A DNA stretch of 59,886 nucleotides. It comes from an uncultured Acidimicrobiales bacterium. GTDB taxonomy: Bacteria > Actinomycetota > Acidimicrobiia > Acidimicrobiales > SZUA-35. The position numbers and the translations under genes were made by a program. Location: positions 1-59,886 of the forward strand of contig CALEWY010000035.1 of NCBI GenBank assembly GCA_937925335.1, written 5' to 3'. This document shows, piece by piece, positions 33,524 to 41,212 of this stretch. The notes under the pieces were generated by a model. The model saw only the letters and a list, made by a program, of their open reading frames with translations, ran no database searches and was not told where the DNA came from. Every line of letters begins with the position of its first letter. Position 1 is the stretch's first letter.

Positions 33524-33670
33524 TCCCGAAGCTCCCTCAACCACGGAACTTCGCAGGCGGTGAACAAACATGGGCCAGCCGACCGAGTGATTCTCGACCT
33601 GGTCGTCGGGGAGGTCTCGATGCTCGACCTCAACGAGCGTCCCGCTCGGGCCTCGATCTGCAGAGATTCG
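33512..33670 (-). pseudogene. C-terminal remnant of an SRPBCC/AHSA1-family gene
   Basis: The minus strand reads about 52 codons ending at TAA 33512. The product contains SGTLVEVEHRDLPDDQ, then VENHSVGWPMFVHRLR, the typical last strand and C-terminal helix of SRPBCC (AHSA1) proteins. Upstream the frame reaches a stop inside the 3' end of the neighbouring tetR gene, whose stop is 12 nt away, so about two thirds of the domain is missing and there is no start. The 192-bp gap between the CrtA-like gene and tetR is thus mostly gene debris plus the palindrome. Confidence 0.6.
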
Positions 33671-33682
33671 TTGGCAACGTCG

Positions 33683-34228
33683 TTACAGATCGAGCGCGGC
33701 CACCAATGCGTCGATCTCGTCTGGCATCGCGAGCCCGAACGCAAGCTGGCGCCCGAATTGAACAACAGCGCCTGCAACCACGATCGGTTGGCCGGCGATC
33801 GAGAGTTCGTCGAGTTTGGTGCAGAGATAGCGGTAGGGATCGATGCTGTCGAGGCGCCCCTCTCGCAACAGTTCATCGCCGATGTCGAACAACACTCGGC
33901 CAACCGGTGATGCCTGTTCGAGAAGGAGTGCCGTGAGGTAGCGCTGGGCGCTCACTCGATCGGTACTGGTTTGGTCGAGGCTGGCTTGGCTTGGCCGTTC
34001 TTCTTCGGTGATGCGGGACTCGATCTCTCCGAAGAGCCGAACGGCGACGGCTTCGAGCAGCCCGGCGCGGCTTTCGTAGTGATAGAGGACCGTGCCCTTC
34101 GTGACGCCGGCAGCCTGGGCGATCGTTTCGAGCGGGACGCCAGACGAACCGGTTTGCTCAAAGAGCGCGAACGCTGCGTCGACGATGGCCGTGCGTGTGC
34201 TCTCTCGTCGCTCCGCCTGGGTGGCCAC
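33683..34228 (-). CDS. TetR-family regulator next to the carotenoid oxygenase
   Basis: 181 residues. The DNA-binding domain reads RTAIVDAAFALFEQTGSSGV, PLETIAQAAGVTKGTVLYHY at about residues 11-50. The short C-terminal ligand domain ends IDALVAALDL. The start at 34228 is 61 bp from the start of the divergent carotenoid oxygenase gene. A 13-bp palindrome in that gap lies between the -35 and -10 of the oxygenase promoter. Repression of the oxygenase, lifted by an apolar ligand, is the straightforward inference. Confidence 0.87.
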   Translation of the reverse strand: MATQAERRESTRTAIVDAAFALFEQTGSSGVPLETIAQAAGVTKGTVLYHYESRAGLLEAVAVRLFGEIESRITEEERPSQASLDQTSTDRVSAQRYLTALLLEQASPVGRVLFDIGDELLREGRLDSIDPYRYLCTKLDELSIAGQPIVVAGAVVQFGRQLAFGLAMPDEIDALVAALDL

Positions 34229-34254
34229 GGCGAAAGGTTAGGGCGGGCGCTGCG

Positions 34255-34284
34255 TTGACACGCTTACTGACCGGCGGTCAATAT
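34255..34284 (+). promoter_or_regulatory. Promoter with TetR operator, leaderless carotenoid oxygenase transcript
   Basis: TTGACA (34255-34260) and CAATAT (34279-34284) are 18 bp apart. Between and partly over them is the perfect palindrome TGACCGGCGGTCA (34268-34280). The expected transcription start falls at about 34290, the first base of the ATG, so the mRNA would be leaderless; no ribosome-binding site is present. Confidence 0.65.
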
Positions 34285-34289
34285 GTTGC

Positions 34290-35774
34290 ATGCCGACGAA
34301 CGTTGTCAATCGGGTCACGCCAACCATCACGCCCAACGATCATCCGTACATGAATGGAGCGTGGGCGCCGTTGCATGAGGAGGTTGATGCAACGGAGATG
34401 GAAGTGATCGGTGAGATCCCGACCGACCTCGACGGCATCTACATCCGAAACACCGAGAATCCGGTGCACGACGCCATTGGCACCTATCACCCGTTCGATG
34501 GTGACGGAATGCTGCATGCGATGTCGTTCCGCAACGGCGCAGCGACCTATCGCAACCGCTTCGTGCGCACGGAAGGGTTTGAGGCCGAAGCCGAGGCGGG
34601 CCATGCCTTGTGGGTCGGCCTCATGGGCAATCCGAAGAAGTCGCAGCGACCCGGTTGGGGCGCCCGCGGTGGCATGAAGGATTCGTCATCGACCGATGTT
34701 GTCGTGCACGCCGGTGAGGTTCTCTCGACCTTCTACATGTGTGGTGAGGGCTACCGGCTCGATCCGAACACGCTCGACCAAGTCGGCACCGCCAACTGGG
34801 TGCCACCGGAAGGTGTGTCGGCCCACCCGAAGGTGGATCTCGAGACCGGCGAGCTGCTGTTCTTCAACTACGGCAAACAAGCGCCGTACATGCACTACGG
34901 CGTCGTCGGTGCCGATCGAAAACTCAAACACCTCATCCCGATCGAACTCCCAGGGCCGCGCCTGCCCCATGACATGGCGTTCACCAAGAACTTCTCGATT
35001 CTGATCGACCTGCCGTTCTTCTGGAACGAAGAACTTCTCGACGCGGGGTTTCACGTGCCGACGTTCCACGACCACCTGCCGACTCGATTCGCGATCGTGC
35101 CTCGATTCGGAAGCCCGAGCGAGATCCGTTGGTTCGAGGCTGAACCAACCTTCGTTCTCCACTGGATGAACGCCTACGAAGAGGGCAACGAGATCGTCGT
35201 CGACGGCTACTTCCAAGAGAACCCCGACCCAGAACCACTCGAGGCGCCGGGCCGTGATCCGCGCCTGGCCAACCTCATGGCCGGAATCGACGAGCAATCG
35301 TTTCAGCCAAAGCTTCACCGCTGGCGCTTCAACCTCGACACCGGCAAGACGACCGAGGGGCATCTCGATGAGCGCAACCTCGAATTCGGCATGTGGAACC
35401 AGCACTACGCCGGCCGCAAGAACCGTTATCTCTACTCAACCACAGCGGAGCCGGGCTACTTCTTGTTCAACGGCATGGTGAAGCACGATCTCGAAACCGG
35501 CGAAAGCGTCGAGCTTGGCTTTGGTGCGAATCGGTTCGGCAGCGAAGCACCCTTCGCCCCGCGCGTTGGTGCCACCGCAGAAGACGACGGCTACCTCATC
35601 TCGTTTATCACCGACATAAACGAGAACCGGTCGGAGTGTGTCGTGATCGATGCGCGCGATGTTGCGGCTGGGCCGATCTGTCGGATCATCCTCCCGCACC
35701 AGATCTCGAGTGGCACTCACGCGACCTGGGCCTCCCACGATGAAATCGAAGCAGGGCTCGCCCGAGTCAGCTGA
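34290..35774 (+). CDS. Carotenoid cleavage oxygenase (RPE65/CCD family)
   Basis: Non-haem iron dioxygenase of 494 residues that would cleave a carotenoid, apocarotenoid or stilbene double bond. The four iron-binding histidines are identifiable: H179 (SAHPKVD), H227 (LPHDMAF), H291 (LHWMNAY) and H477 (SSGTHATW). The propeller start DLDGIYIRNTENPV and YHPFDGDGMLHAM are typical of the family. No signal peptide is present. The CrtA-like oxygenase upstream and the divergent TetR suggest a regulated carotenoid-modification locus. Retinal formation for a rhodopsin is one possibility, but the cleavage site cannot be read from sequence. Confidence 0.92.
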   Translation: MPTNVVNRVTPTITPNDHPYMNGAWAPLHEEVDATEMEVIGEIPTDLDGIYIRNTENPVHDAIGTYHPFDGDGMLHAMSFRNGAATYRNRFVRTEGFEAEAEAGHALWVGLMGNPKKSQRPGWGARGGMKDSSSTDVVVHAGEVLSTFYMCGEGYRLDPNTLDQVGTANWVPPEGVSAHPKVDLETGELLFFNYGKQAPYMHYGVVGADRKLKHLIPIELPGPRLPHDMAFTKNFSILIDLPFFWNEELLDAGFHVPTFHDHLPTRFAIVPRFGSPSEIRWFEAEPTFVLHWMNAYEEGNEIVVDGYFQENPDPEPLEAPGRDPRLANLMAGIDEQSFQPKLHRWRFNLDTGKTTEGHLDERNLEFGMWNQHYAGRKNRYLYSTTAEPGYFLFNGMVKHDLETGESVELGFGANRFGSEAPFAPRVGATAEDDGYLISFITDINENRSECVVIDARDVAAGPICRIILPHQISSGTHATWASHDEIEAGLARVS

Positions 35775-35816
35775 TCAAGACTGTTTGATCAAGATCGTTC
35801 GATCGAAATCGCCTGG

Positions 35817-36677
35817 TCAGCGGCCAGCCGGGCGGCCGATGGCGGCGAACGTCACCGCGGCGGCGTGGCCGACATTGAGCGAATCGACGTTGGACGAGAT
35901 CGGGATACGGACGCGATGTGTTGACGCATCCATGGTCTCGGCTTCGAGGCCGTGGCCTTCAGCGCCGAGCAGGACGGCAACCTGATCAGGTACGTCCATG
36001 TCCCAGATGTCGATCGCACCTTCGCCCGGGGTGAGTGCCCACGTTTCGAAGCCGACGTCTCGAAGCGTGTGCAGCGCGTTCGGCCAGTCGTCAGCTTCGG
36101 CCCGGGCGACGGGGACGTGGAGGATCTCACCCATGCTGACTCGGACCGTTCGGCGTTGGTACGGGTCGTTGCAAGTCGGGCTGATGACCATGCCATCGAT
36201 GCCGAACGCTCGAGCTGCTCGGGCGATGGCCCCGACGTTCTGATCGTCGTTGAGTGCTTCGAGCACGACCAGCCGGCGACAGGTGCCCGCCAACTCGGCC
36301 ACGGTTGGCATCGGTGCGCGGAACGCCGAGGCTAAACAACAGCGGTACATGTTGAACCCGACGACTTCGGCGAGCACCTCCTGCTCGGCGACGTAGACGG
36401 GCACACCCGCCATCTCCGGATGCGACATCGTGGGGATGAATCGTTTGAGCCGTTTCGGATGAAGCAGCACCGATCGCATGCGATGCCCTGAATCGAGCAT
36501 TCGGTCGATCGGCACGTAGCCCTCGCCCATGAAGTACTCGTCGCGCTCCATCTCGGCTCGGATAGCGATTTGGTTCAGCTCGCGGTAGTCATCGAGGCGC
36601 GGATCAGCAGCATCCTCGATGTAGGTGACGCCATCGACGCGGTCTGTTTGGTCGCTTACTCGTGCGCCATCGCTCAT
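35817..36677 (-). CDS. SpoU/TrmH-family RNA 2'-O-methyltransferase
   Basis: 286-residue SPOUT-fold methyltransferase acting on rRNA or tRNA ribose. An N-terminal RNA-binding region of about 110 residues precedes the catalytic part. The three SPOUT motifs are NDDQNVGAIARAARAFG (catalytic Asn and Arg), VAVLLGAEGHGLEAETM and RIPISSNVDSLNVGHAAAV, the last forming the trefoil knot. The start is ATG 36677. Which nucleotide is modified is unknown. It is convergent with the carotenoid oxygenase gene, separated by 42 bp without an obvious terminator. Confidence 0.92.
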   Translation of the reverse strand: MSDGARVSDQTDRVDGVTYIEDAADPRLDDYRELNQIAIRAEMERDEYFMGEGYVPIDRMLDSGHRMRSVLLHPKRLKRFIPTMSHPEMAGVPVYVAEQEVLAEVVGFNMYRCCLASAFRAPMPTVAELAGTCRRLVVLEALNDDQNVGAIARAARAFGIDGMVISPTCNDPYQRRTVRVSMGEILHVPVARAEADDWPNALHTLRDVGFETWALTPGEGAIDIWDMDVPDQVAVLLGAEGHGLEAETMDASTHRVRIPISSNVDSLNVGHAAAVTFAAIGRPAGR

Positions 36678-37219
36678 GAACTGTCCGATGCTGAGAGCCG
36701 AGCGACGTTGAATACCACCAGGTGAGCCTGGCGTGGTGTCCGAGCTCCCACAACCGACGGCGCCAATGAGGAGTGGGCGTCGATCTCGAATCGCCGAGCG
36801 GATGCCGGATCGCCCGAAAGAGAATGTACGGCCCTGGCCTGGTCGGCGACAAGCTTGTTTCGTCTGCCCTGATTCGTGGACCTGGCCGCCCTCACGCAGG
36901 GAGCACTTGGTCAGGCGGCTTGCGGTCCTGTTGTCGGGGTGCTCGAGCGTCGATACGGCTTGAGCAGCTGGCGCCGATGGTGCTTGGCCACCAAGTTGGC
37001 CTTGGGGCGCTGGGTGAAGTGTTGTGTGTTGTGCTCCGCTGGTTCGCGGCTTGTGTCCACCATGTCGAGTTTCCCTCCTCTGTTGCCCACCGACTGCGGG
37101 CCGTGGAGGCGATTGTGGTGTTGAGTTGGGCCGGTACGTAGGGGGAAGGCCCCGACATTGACCTGGGGCCGGTGTTCTTCGGCAGTGCGGCTGGGCGAGT
37201 GCTGTTTGACGGTCGGTTG
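36678..37219. other. 542-bp region without a confident gene
   Basis: Between the spoU and acyl-CoA dehydrogenase genes, both on minus. Six-frame reading gives no recognisable domain and no tRNA. A minus-strand frame 36674-36895 (GTG start) overlaps the spoU start by 4 nt in the way coupled genes do, but its product matches nothing known. A 50-codon frame with a strong ribosome-binding site is listed separately. The region may hold decayed coding sequence. Confidence 0.5.
36911..37063 (-). CDS. Possible small basic protein, 50 residues
   Basis: Minus-strand frame MVDTSREPAEHN to TPTTGPQAA, starting at ATG 37063 with GAGGAGGG 8-9 nt upstream, one of the best ribosome-binding sites in the window. 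The product is basic (KPYRRSS, KHHRRQ) with no helix or signal evident and no family recognised. It sits in the otherwise geneless stretch upstream of spoU. The strong initiation signal is the only argument for it; codon use is not decisive at this length. Confidence 0.3.
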   Translation of the reverse strand: MVDTSREPAEHNTQHFTQRPKANLVAKHHRRQLLKPYRRSSTPTTGPQAA

Positions 37220-38431
37220 TTATGACGACCTGAGCGCTGCCTGGCGGCGGAGCTCGCGACGTGCGATGGCCATCAAGTGGACCTCGTCGGGGCCGTCGGC
37301 GATGCGTAGCGAGCGCATCTGCGCGAACATCCGAGCGAGGGGTGTGTCGTCGGAAACGCCGGCCCCGCCGAACACTTGGATGGCTCGGTCGATCACCTCG
37401 GTGGCGGTGCGCATCACCCGCACCTTGATCACCGACATCTCGGGAGCGGCAGCCTTGTCGCCATCGCTGTCCATCACCGACGCGGTTCGAAGGGTGAGAA
37501 GGCGGGCGGCATCGATGTTGATTCGAGCCTCAGCGATCCAGTCCTGGACGTTCGCTCGACTGGCCACGGTCTGGCCAAAAGTGGTTCGATCTTCGGCTCG
37601 TTCACACATGAGCGCCAACGCATGCTCGGCAACACCGATGGTCCGCATGCAGTGTTGCACTCGTGCGGGGCCGAGACGGGCCTGGCCGATGGCAAACCCC
37701 CCGCCGACCTCGCCGATCAATGCCTCACCGGGGACTCTGACCTTGTCGAACGCCAGCTCGCAATGACCGTTGGCGTCGAGGTAGCCAAACTTCGGAAGGT
37801 TTCGCAGAATCGAGAAGCCGGGTGTATCGAGAGGCACGATGAACTGACTCTGACGATTGTGCCGAGGCCCGTCGGGATCGGTCATCGCGACGGCGATCAC
37901 GAACGCACAGTTGGGGTGTTGCACGCCGCTGATCCACCACTTGCGTCCGTCGAGAATCCAATCGTCGCCGTCTCGTGTTGCGGTCATCGAGATGTTGGAC
38001 GCATCCGATGATGCGACGTGGGGCTCGGTCATGGCGAACGATGACCGAATCACTCCATCCAGCTGCGGCTCGAGCCATTGAGCCCGCTGTGTGTCGCTGC
38101 CGTAGATCGCCAAGGCATCACCGTTGACGCTGGAAGGAGCATCGCAGTTGGTCGCTTCTTGAGCGGTTGAACTGGTTCCCAGCGCCTCGGCGAGAGGTGC
38201 GTACTCAACCATCGTGAGCGCCGGCCCGTAGCGAGGATCTCGCACACAGAGATTCCACAGCCCAGCATCGCGAGCCTCACTCTTCAACGCGTCGATCGTT
38301 GGCGGTTGACGGGTTGGTTCCGCCTCGCGTTCGGTAGCGATCGTTGACTCGGCGGGGCGCACCCGATCGTCGATGAATCGCTGGAGTGTCGCCAATCGAT
38401 CGAGCGTTTCGGGGGAGTGGTCGAAGTTCAT
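37220..38431 (-). CDS. Acyl-CoA dehydrogenase (ACAD10/11-like)
   Basis: FAD-dependent acyl-CoA dehydrogenase, 403 residues from ATG 38431 (MNFDHSPETLDR). Family motifs are FAMTEPHVASSDASNI at the FAD/substrate loop, WWISGVQHPNC, QARLGPARVQHCMRTIG and the C-terminal QVFGGAGVSDDTPLARMF with RSLRIADGPDEVH. The last pattern is characteristic of the ACAD10/11 branch, often acting on branched or hydroxylated acyl-CoAs. It oxidises the alpha-beta bond and passes electrons to ETF. It is transcribed alone, upstream of the uncertain region. Confidence 0.92.
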   Translation of the reverse strand: MNFDHSPETLDRLATLQRFIDDRVRPAESTIATEREAEPTRQPPTIDALKSEARDAGLWNLCVRDPRYGPALTMVEYAPLAEALGTSSTAQEATNCDAPSSVNGDALAIYGSDTQRAQWLEPQLDGVIRSSFAMTEPHVASSDASNISMTATRDGDDWILDGRKWWISGVQHPNCAFVIAVAMTDPDGPRHNRQSQFIVPLDTPGFSILRNLPKFGYLDANGHCELAFDKVRVPGEALIGEVGGGFAIGQARLGPARVQHCMRTIGVAEHALALMCERAEDRTTFGQTVASRANVQDWIAEARINIDAARLLTLRTASVMDSDGDKAAAPEMSVIKVRVMRTATEVIDRAIQVFGGAGVSDDTPLARMFAQMRSLRIADGPDEVHLMAIARRELRRQAALRSS

Positions 38432-38501
38432 CGCTCGCAAGACTCGCAGAGTGTGGGGCGCGAACTCCACTTGCCGAGGTGCGCTCTAGACTCGCCGAGT
38501 G

Positions 38502-39353
38502 ATGTTCGCCGTCGGTTTGGACTGGCCCACGTGGCAACAGTCCTGGGGCACATCGGTCATCTTGATCGTGGCGTTTGCGGTCGTGCGTCGCCAGCGCCCG
38601 ACCCGTCTCACCGAGGCAGCGCTTCCGGCCATCCAGGAGCTCATCGTCCTCACGGGCATCTACGGGTTGTGGCGAACCGCTCGGAAGTTGCCGCTGTTCC
38701 AGACAGAGGGAGCGATGGAGCGAGCTCGTCGCATCATCGACTTTCAGGAAGCGATCTGGCTGCCGACAGAGCTCAGTCTGCAGGAATTCGTTCTGCGCTA
38801 TGACTGGCTCGGCTGGTTCTCCGCTGCGTACTACGCCGGCATGCACGGCCCGAGCATCATCATCTTCCTGATCTGGATGTTCGTCCGCCACCGCGATCAC
38901 TACGACCGGTGGCGCAACGTCTTGGCACTGACCACTGCGGGCTCGCTGATCATTCGATTCTGGCGAGTGGCCCCGCCACGGTTCCTTGTCGATCTCGGGT
39001 ATCAGGATCTCTCTGAGGTCTACGGGCTTCCGGTCTATGGGCCGGTCGGGACGGGGGTGTCGCAACAGTTCGCAGCGATGCCATCGATCCACGTTGCGTG
39101 GGCGGGCGTGATCTCGTTTGGAGTGGTCGCTGCGAGCACGAGCCGGTGGCGATGGGTGATTGCGGCGCACTTGCCGATCACCGTCTTCGTCGTCTCCGCC
39201 ACGGGGCACCACTGGTGGCTTGACGGGATCGTTTCCCTCGGCCTGATGGCGATCGGCATGATCATCGACTCGGGCGGGCGACGACTGATCAATCGCCGCG
39301 AGAGGCAGCCGCTAGTTGTCGAGCACGCGGTTGAAGGCGCCCACCACGTCTGA
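38502..39353 (+). CDS. PAP2-superfamily membrane phosphatase/phosphotransferase
   Basis: About 283 residues with six or more predicted helices. The PAP2-type catalytic motifs are RFWRVAPPRFLVD (lys/arg-containing motif 1 position), MPSIHVAWAG (motif 2, SxH) and ATGHHWWLDGIV (motif 3 with the nucleophile-aiding His). This arrangement resembles the Aur1/inositolphosphotransferase-like branch and suggests action on a lipid phosphate or phosphoinositide headgroup. ATG 38502 is used (a GTG lies just before). The last 42 nt overlap the convergent VWA-protein gene. Confidence 0.82.
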   Translation: MFAVGLDWPTWQQSWGTSVILIVAFAVVRRQRPTRLTEAALPAIQELIVLTGIYGLWRTARKLPLFQTEGAMERARRIIDFQEAIWLPTELSLQEFVLRYDWLGWFSAAYYAGMHGPSIIIFLIWMFVRHRDHYDRWRNVLALTTAGSLIIRFWRVAPPRFLVDLGYQDLSEVYGLPVYGPVGTGVSQQFAAMPSIHVAWAGVISFGVVAASTSRWRWVIAAHLPITVFVVSATGHHWWLDGIVSLGLMAIGMIIDSGGRRLINRRERQPLVVEHAVEGAHHV

Positions 39354-40157
39354 GGGCCCGGCGAGGGTGGTCCAACGGGCGCCTGCTTCGTTTGCGAGTT
39401 CTTCAGCCGCCGCCGAATCTTCATCGGGCGAGATGATCACCAGCTTGTCGAGCGACTTCGCGGCGGACATGAAATCGCCGGGTTCGGTCGCTCGGCAATC
39501 CGAAAGCAGCACGACCACTCGACGTTTTGCGTTGGACCGCTGCAGCTGTTCGTGGGCGGCGTTGAGGGCTGCCTGAAGATCGGTCGTGCCGTGCCCTTTG
39601 AGAGCGAGAACTCGGTCGATGACATCGGTTGGCGAGCGGTGCTCCCACATCGACTTCGCAGCCACGACGCGGTTTGAGAACGACAACACGGCGTAGTCGC
39701 CGGGGGCTCGGGCGGCCACGGCAGCAGCCGCAAGTGATGCCGTGGCAGTTGGCTTCCCGTGCATCGAGCCACTTGCGTCCACCAGCAAACACCAGGCCGT
39801 CGATGCCTTCGCCCACGAGAGAACTCGGATGTCGTCGGCTTCGATCGCACGTCGTTCCGCTCGAGCCTCGACGACACCTTCGATCGTTCGGTCGAGATCG
39901 AGATCGCCCGCGTCTGGGCGATAGGGCGAGCTCACCAATCGGCTTGGACCCGATGTATCGGGCCGGGCGTGTTGGGTGAGATCGAGGAAGATTCTCGCCG
40001 CGAGTTTCCGAGCGAGGCGTTGCAGCTTGACGTCGGTGGCGGCGGTCATCGCAGCCACAAGATCAAGCGTTGTGTCCGGATCCTCTTCGAGTCCTTCGCT
40101 CACCGCTTGCTCGTCGATTTCGCCAATGTCCGGTGAGAGTTCGCTGAACCCGTCCAT
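39312..40157 (-). CDS. VWA-domain protein, partner of MoxR
   Basis: Cytoplasmic von Willebrand A protein; the metal-site motif is LLVDASGSMHGKP with the Thr in GHGTTDLQAAL and Asp in LLSDCRATEPGD. A helical N-terminal part (EEDPDTTLDLVAAMTAATDV, KLQRLARKLAARIF) precedes it. With the MoxR ATPase immediately upstream it forms a MoxR-VWA chaperone pair that usually inserts metals or cofactors into, or remodels, a target enzyme. The start is uncertain: ATG 40157 is used, giving 281 residues. A TTG at 40181 is possible, and family-like acidic sequence (EGAEADEAIDEARR) continues upstream of both. Confidence 0.78.
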   Translation of the reverse strand: MDGFSELSPDIGEIDEQAVSEGLEEDPDTTLDLVAAMTAATDVKLQRLARKLAARIFLDLTQHARPDTSGPSRLVSSPYRPDAGDLDLDRTIEGVVEARAERRAIEADDIRVLSWAKASTAWCLLVDASGSMHGKPTATASLAAAAVAARAPGDYAVLSFSNRVVAAKSMWEHRSPTDVIDRVLALKGHGTTDLQAALNAAHEQLQRSNAKRRVVVLLSDCRATEPGDFMSAAKSLDKLVIISPDEDSAAAEELANEAGARWTTLAGPSDVVGAFNRVLDN

Positions 40158-40270
40158 GCCGTCGAGTGTTCGACGAGGCAACTGCTGTCGTCTCGCTTCG
40201 TCGATCGCTTCGTCGGCTTCGGCGCCCTCTGCAACGGGCGGAGGGGGCTGTCGTTCGGGACGCTCGCCCC

Positions 40271-41203
40271 CTACGGGGCTGTCACTTTTCCCGAGTTTGT
40301 TGCGTCGTCCGATTCGTCCGGTGGGGGAGCGAACACGTCGTTCCAGAGCTCGGTGATGATGTCCTCGGGGCTGCGGTCCGAACCTTCGTTCACCCGGATC
40401 CGGCCAGACAGCGCAAGTAGCGCGGCATCGAGTGACACCGAACGATCGCCGGGTGCTCCCCCGCGAACCCCGGCGAGAGTCGCCGCGATCGCCGACATAT
40501 CGATGGCCCCACGAACGGATGATCCGATGCGAACGTCGGGGTGTGTGCGGGTTCTGCGAACGAGCTCGACCACTCGTGCGAGTTCGCCAGGATCGTCGGC
40601 GCCAGCACGGTCGACGAGTGCGTTCTCGGTGATCGATGCTTCGTCGTCGGCCGATTGGTAGTCGATCGCCAAACGACACACTCGGTCGTAGATCGCCGAT
40701 GAGATCCGTGCGGTGCCAACCGCGTCGAATGGGTTCATCGCAGCGACGAGGCGGAAGCCGTCAGCTGCCCCGATCCGTCCTAGGCGAGGCACGACGGTCT
40801 CGCGTTCGCTCATCACGGTGACGAGCACGTTGAGCGTCTCTTCAGGAACCCGATTGAGCTCTTCGATGTAGAGCAGCGCACCTTCGCGCAGAGCCGCGAC
40901 GAGTGGCCCGTCGACGAAGGTGTCTGGATCGAACCCTTCGTTGAGAACTCGGGCGGGATCGAAGTAGCCGATCAGCCGTGCCGGGGTGAGTTCGGCGTTG
41001 CCTTCGACGAAATGGAAGCCAACACCGATCTGATCGGCGACCGTCCGCAGGAGTGTACTCTTGCCCGTTCCCGGTGGCCCTTCGAGGAGGATGTGGCGAT
41101 CGGCAGTGAGGGCCGCAACCACGAGTTCGATCTCGCGATTGCGACCAACGACGTGGTTCGCCACACCCTCGACGAGGGAGCGTTCATTCAGCTGGTTCGT
41201 CAA
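40271..41203 (-). CDS. MoxR-family AAA+ ATPase
   Basis: 310 residues. Walker A is LLEGPPGTGKSTLL, Walker B LLYIEELNRVPEE, and the MoxR helix 2 insert lies around ELTPARLIGYFDPARV. Sensor 1 is in VAAMNPFDAVG, and the lid domain shows SVRGAIDMSAIAA. MoxR proteins act with VWA proteins to activate or assemble enzyme complexes. The start is TTG 41203, ten bases after the alcohol dehydrogenase stop, so the three genes adh, moxR and vwa probably share a transcript. The client is unknown; the alcohol dehydrogenase or the molybdenum hydroxylase 10 kb away are candidates by context only. Confidence 0.88.
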   Translation of the reverse strand: MTNQLNERSLVEGVANHVVGRNREIELVVAALTADRHILLEGPPGTGKSTLLRTVADQIGVGFHFVEGNAELTPARLIGYFDPARVLNEGFDPDTFVDGPLVAALREGALLYIEELNRVPEETLNVLVTVMSERETVVPRLGRIGAADGFRLVAAMNPFDAVGTARISSAIYDRVCRLAIDYQSADDEASITENALVDRAGADDPGELARVVELVRRTRTHPDVRIGSSVRGAIDMSAIAATLAGVRGGAPGDRSVSLDAALLALSGRIRVNEGSDRSPEDIITELWNDVFAPPPDESDDATNSGKVTAP

Positions 41204-41212
41204 GAAGACGCG

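Noticed and set aside
33478-33903. Minus-strand 141-codon frame over the tetR 3' end and the palindrome
   Set aside because: Reads through tetR in the wrong frame; only the separate frame ending at 33512 shows real family similarity (SRPBCC).
37158-37766. 202-codon plus-strand frame opposite the acyl-CoA dehydrogenase
   Set aside because: Low-complexity Ser/Arg/Ala shadow of a fully conserved enzyme on the other strand.
39312-40679. Long N-terminal extension of the VWA protein into the MoxR gene
   Set aside because: The first ~140 residues of the long frame lie inside moxR, are Arg/His-rich and have no VWA-family features; the start was set near 40157-40181.
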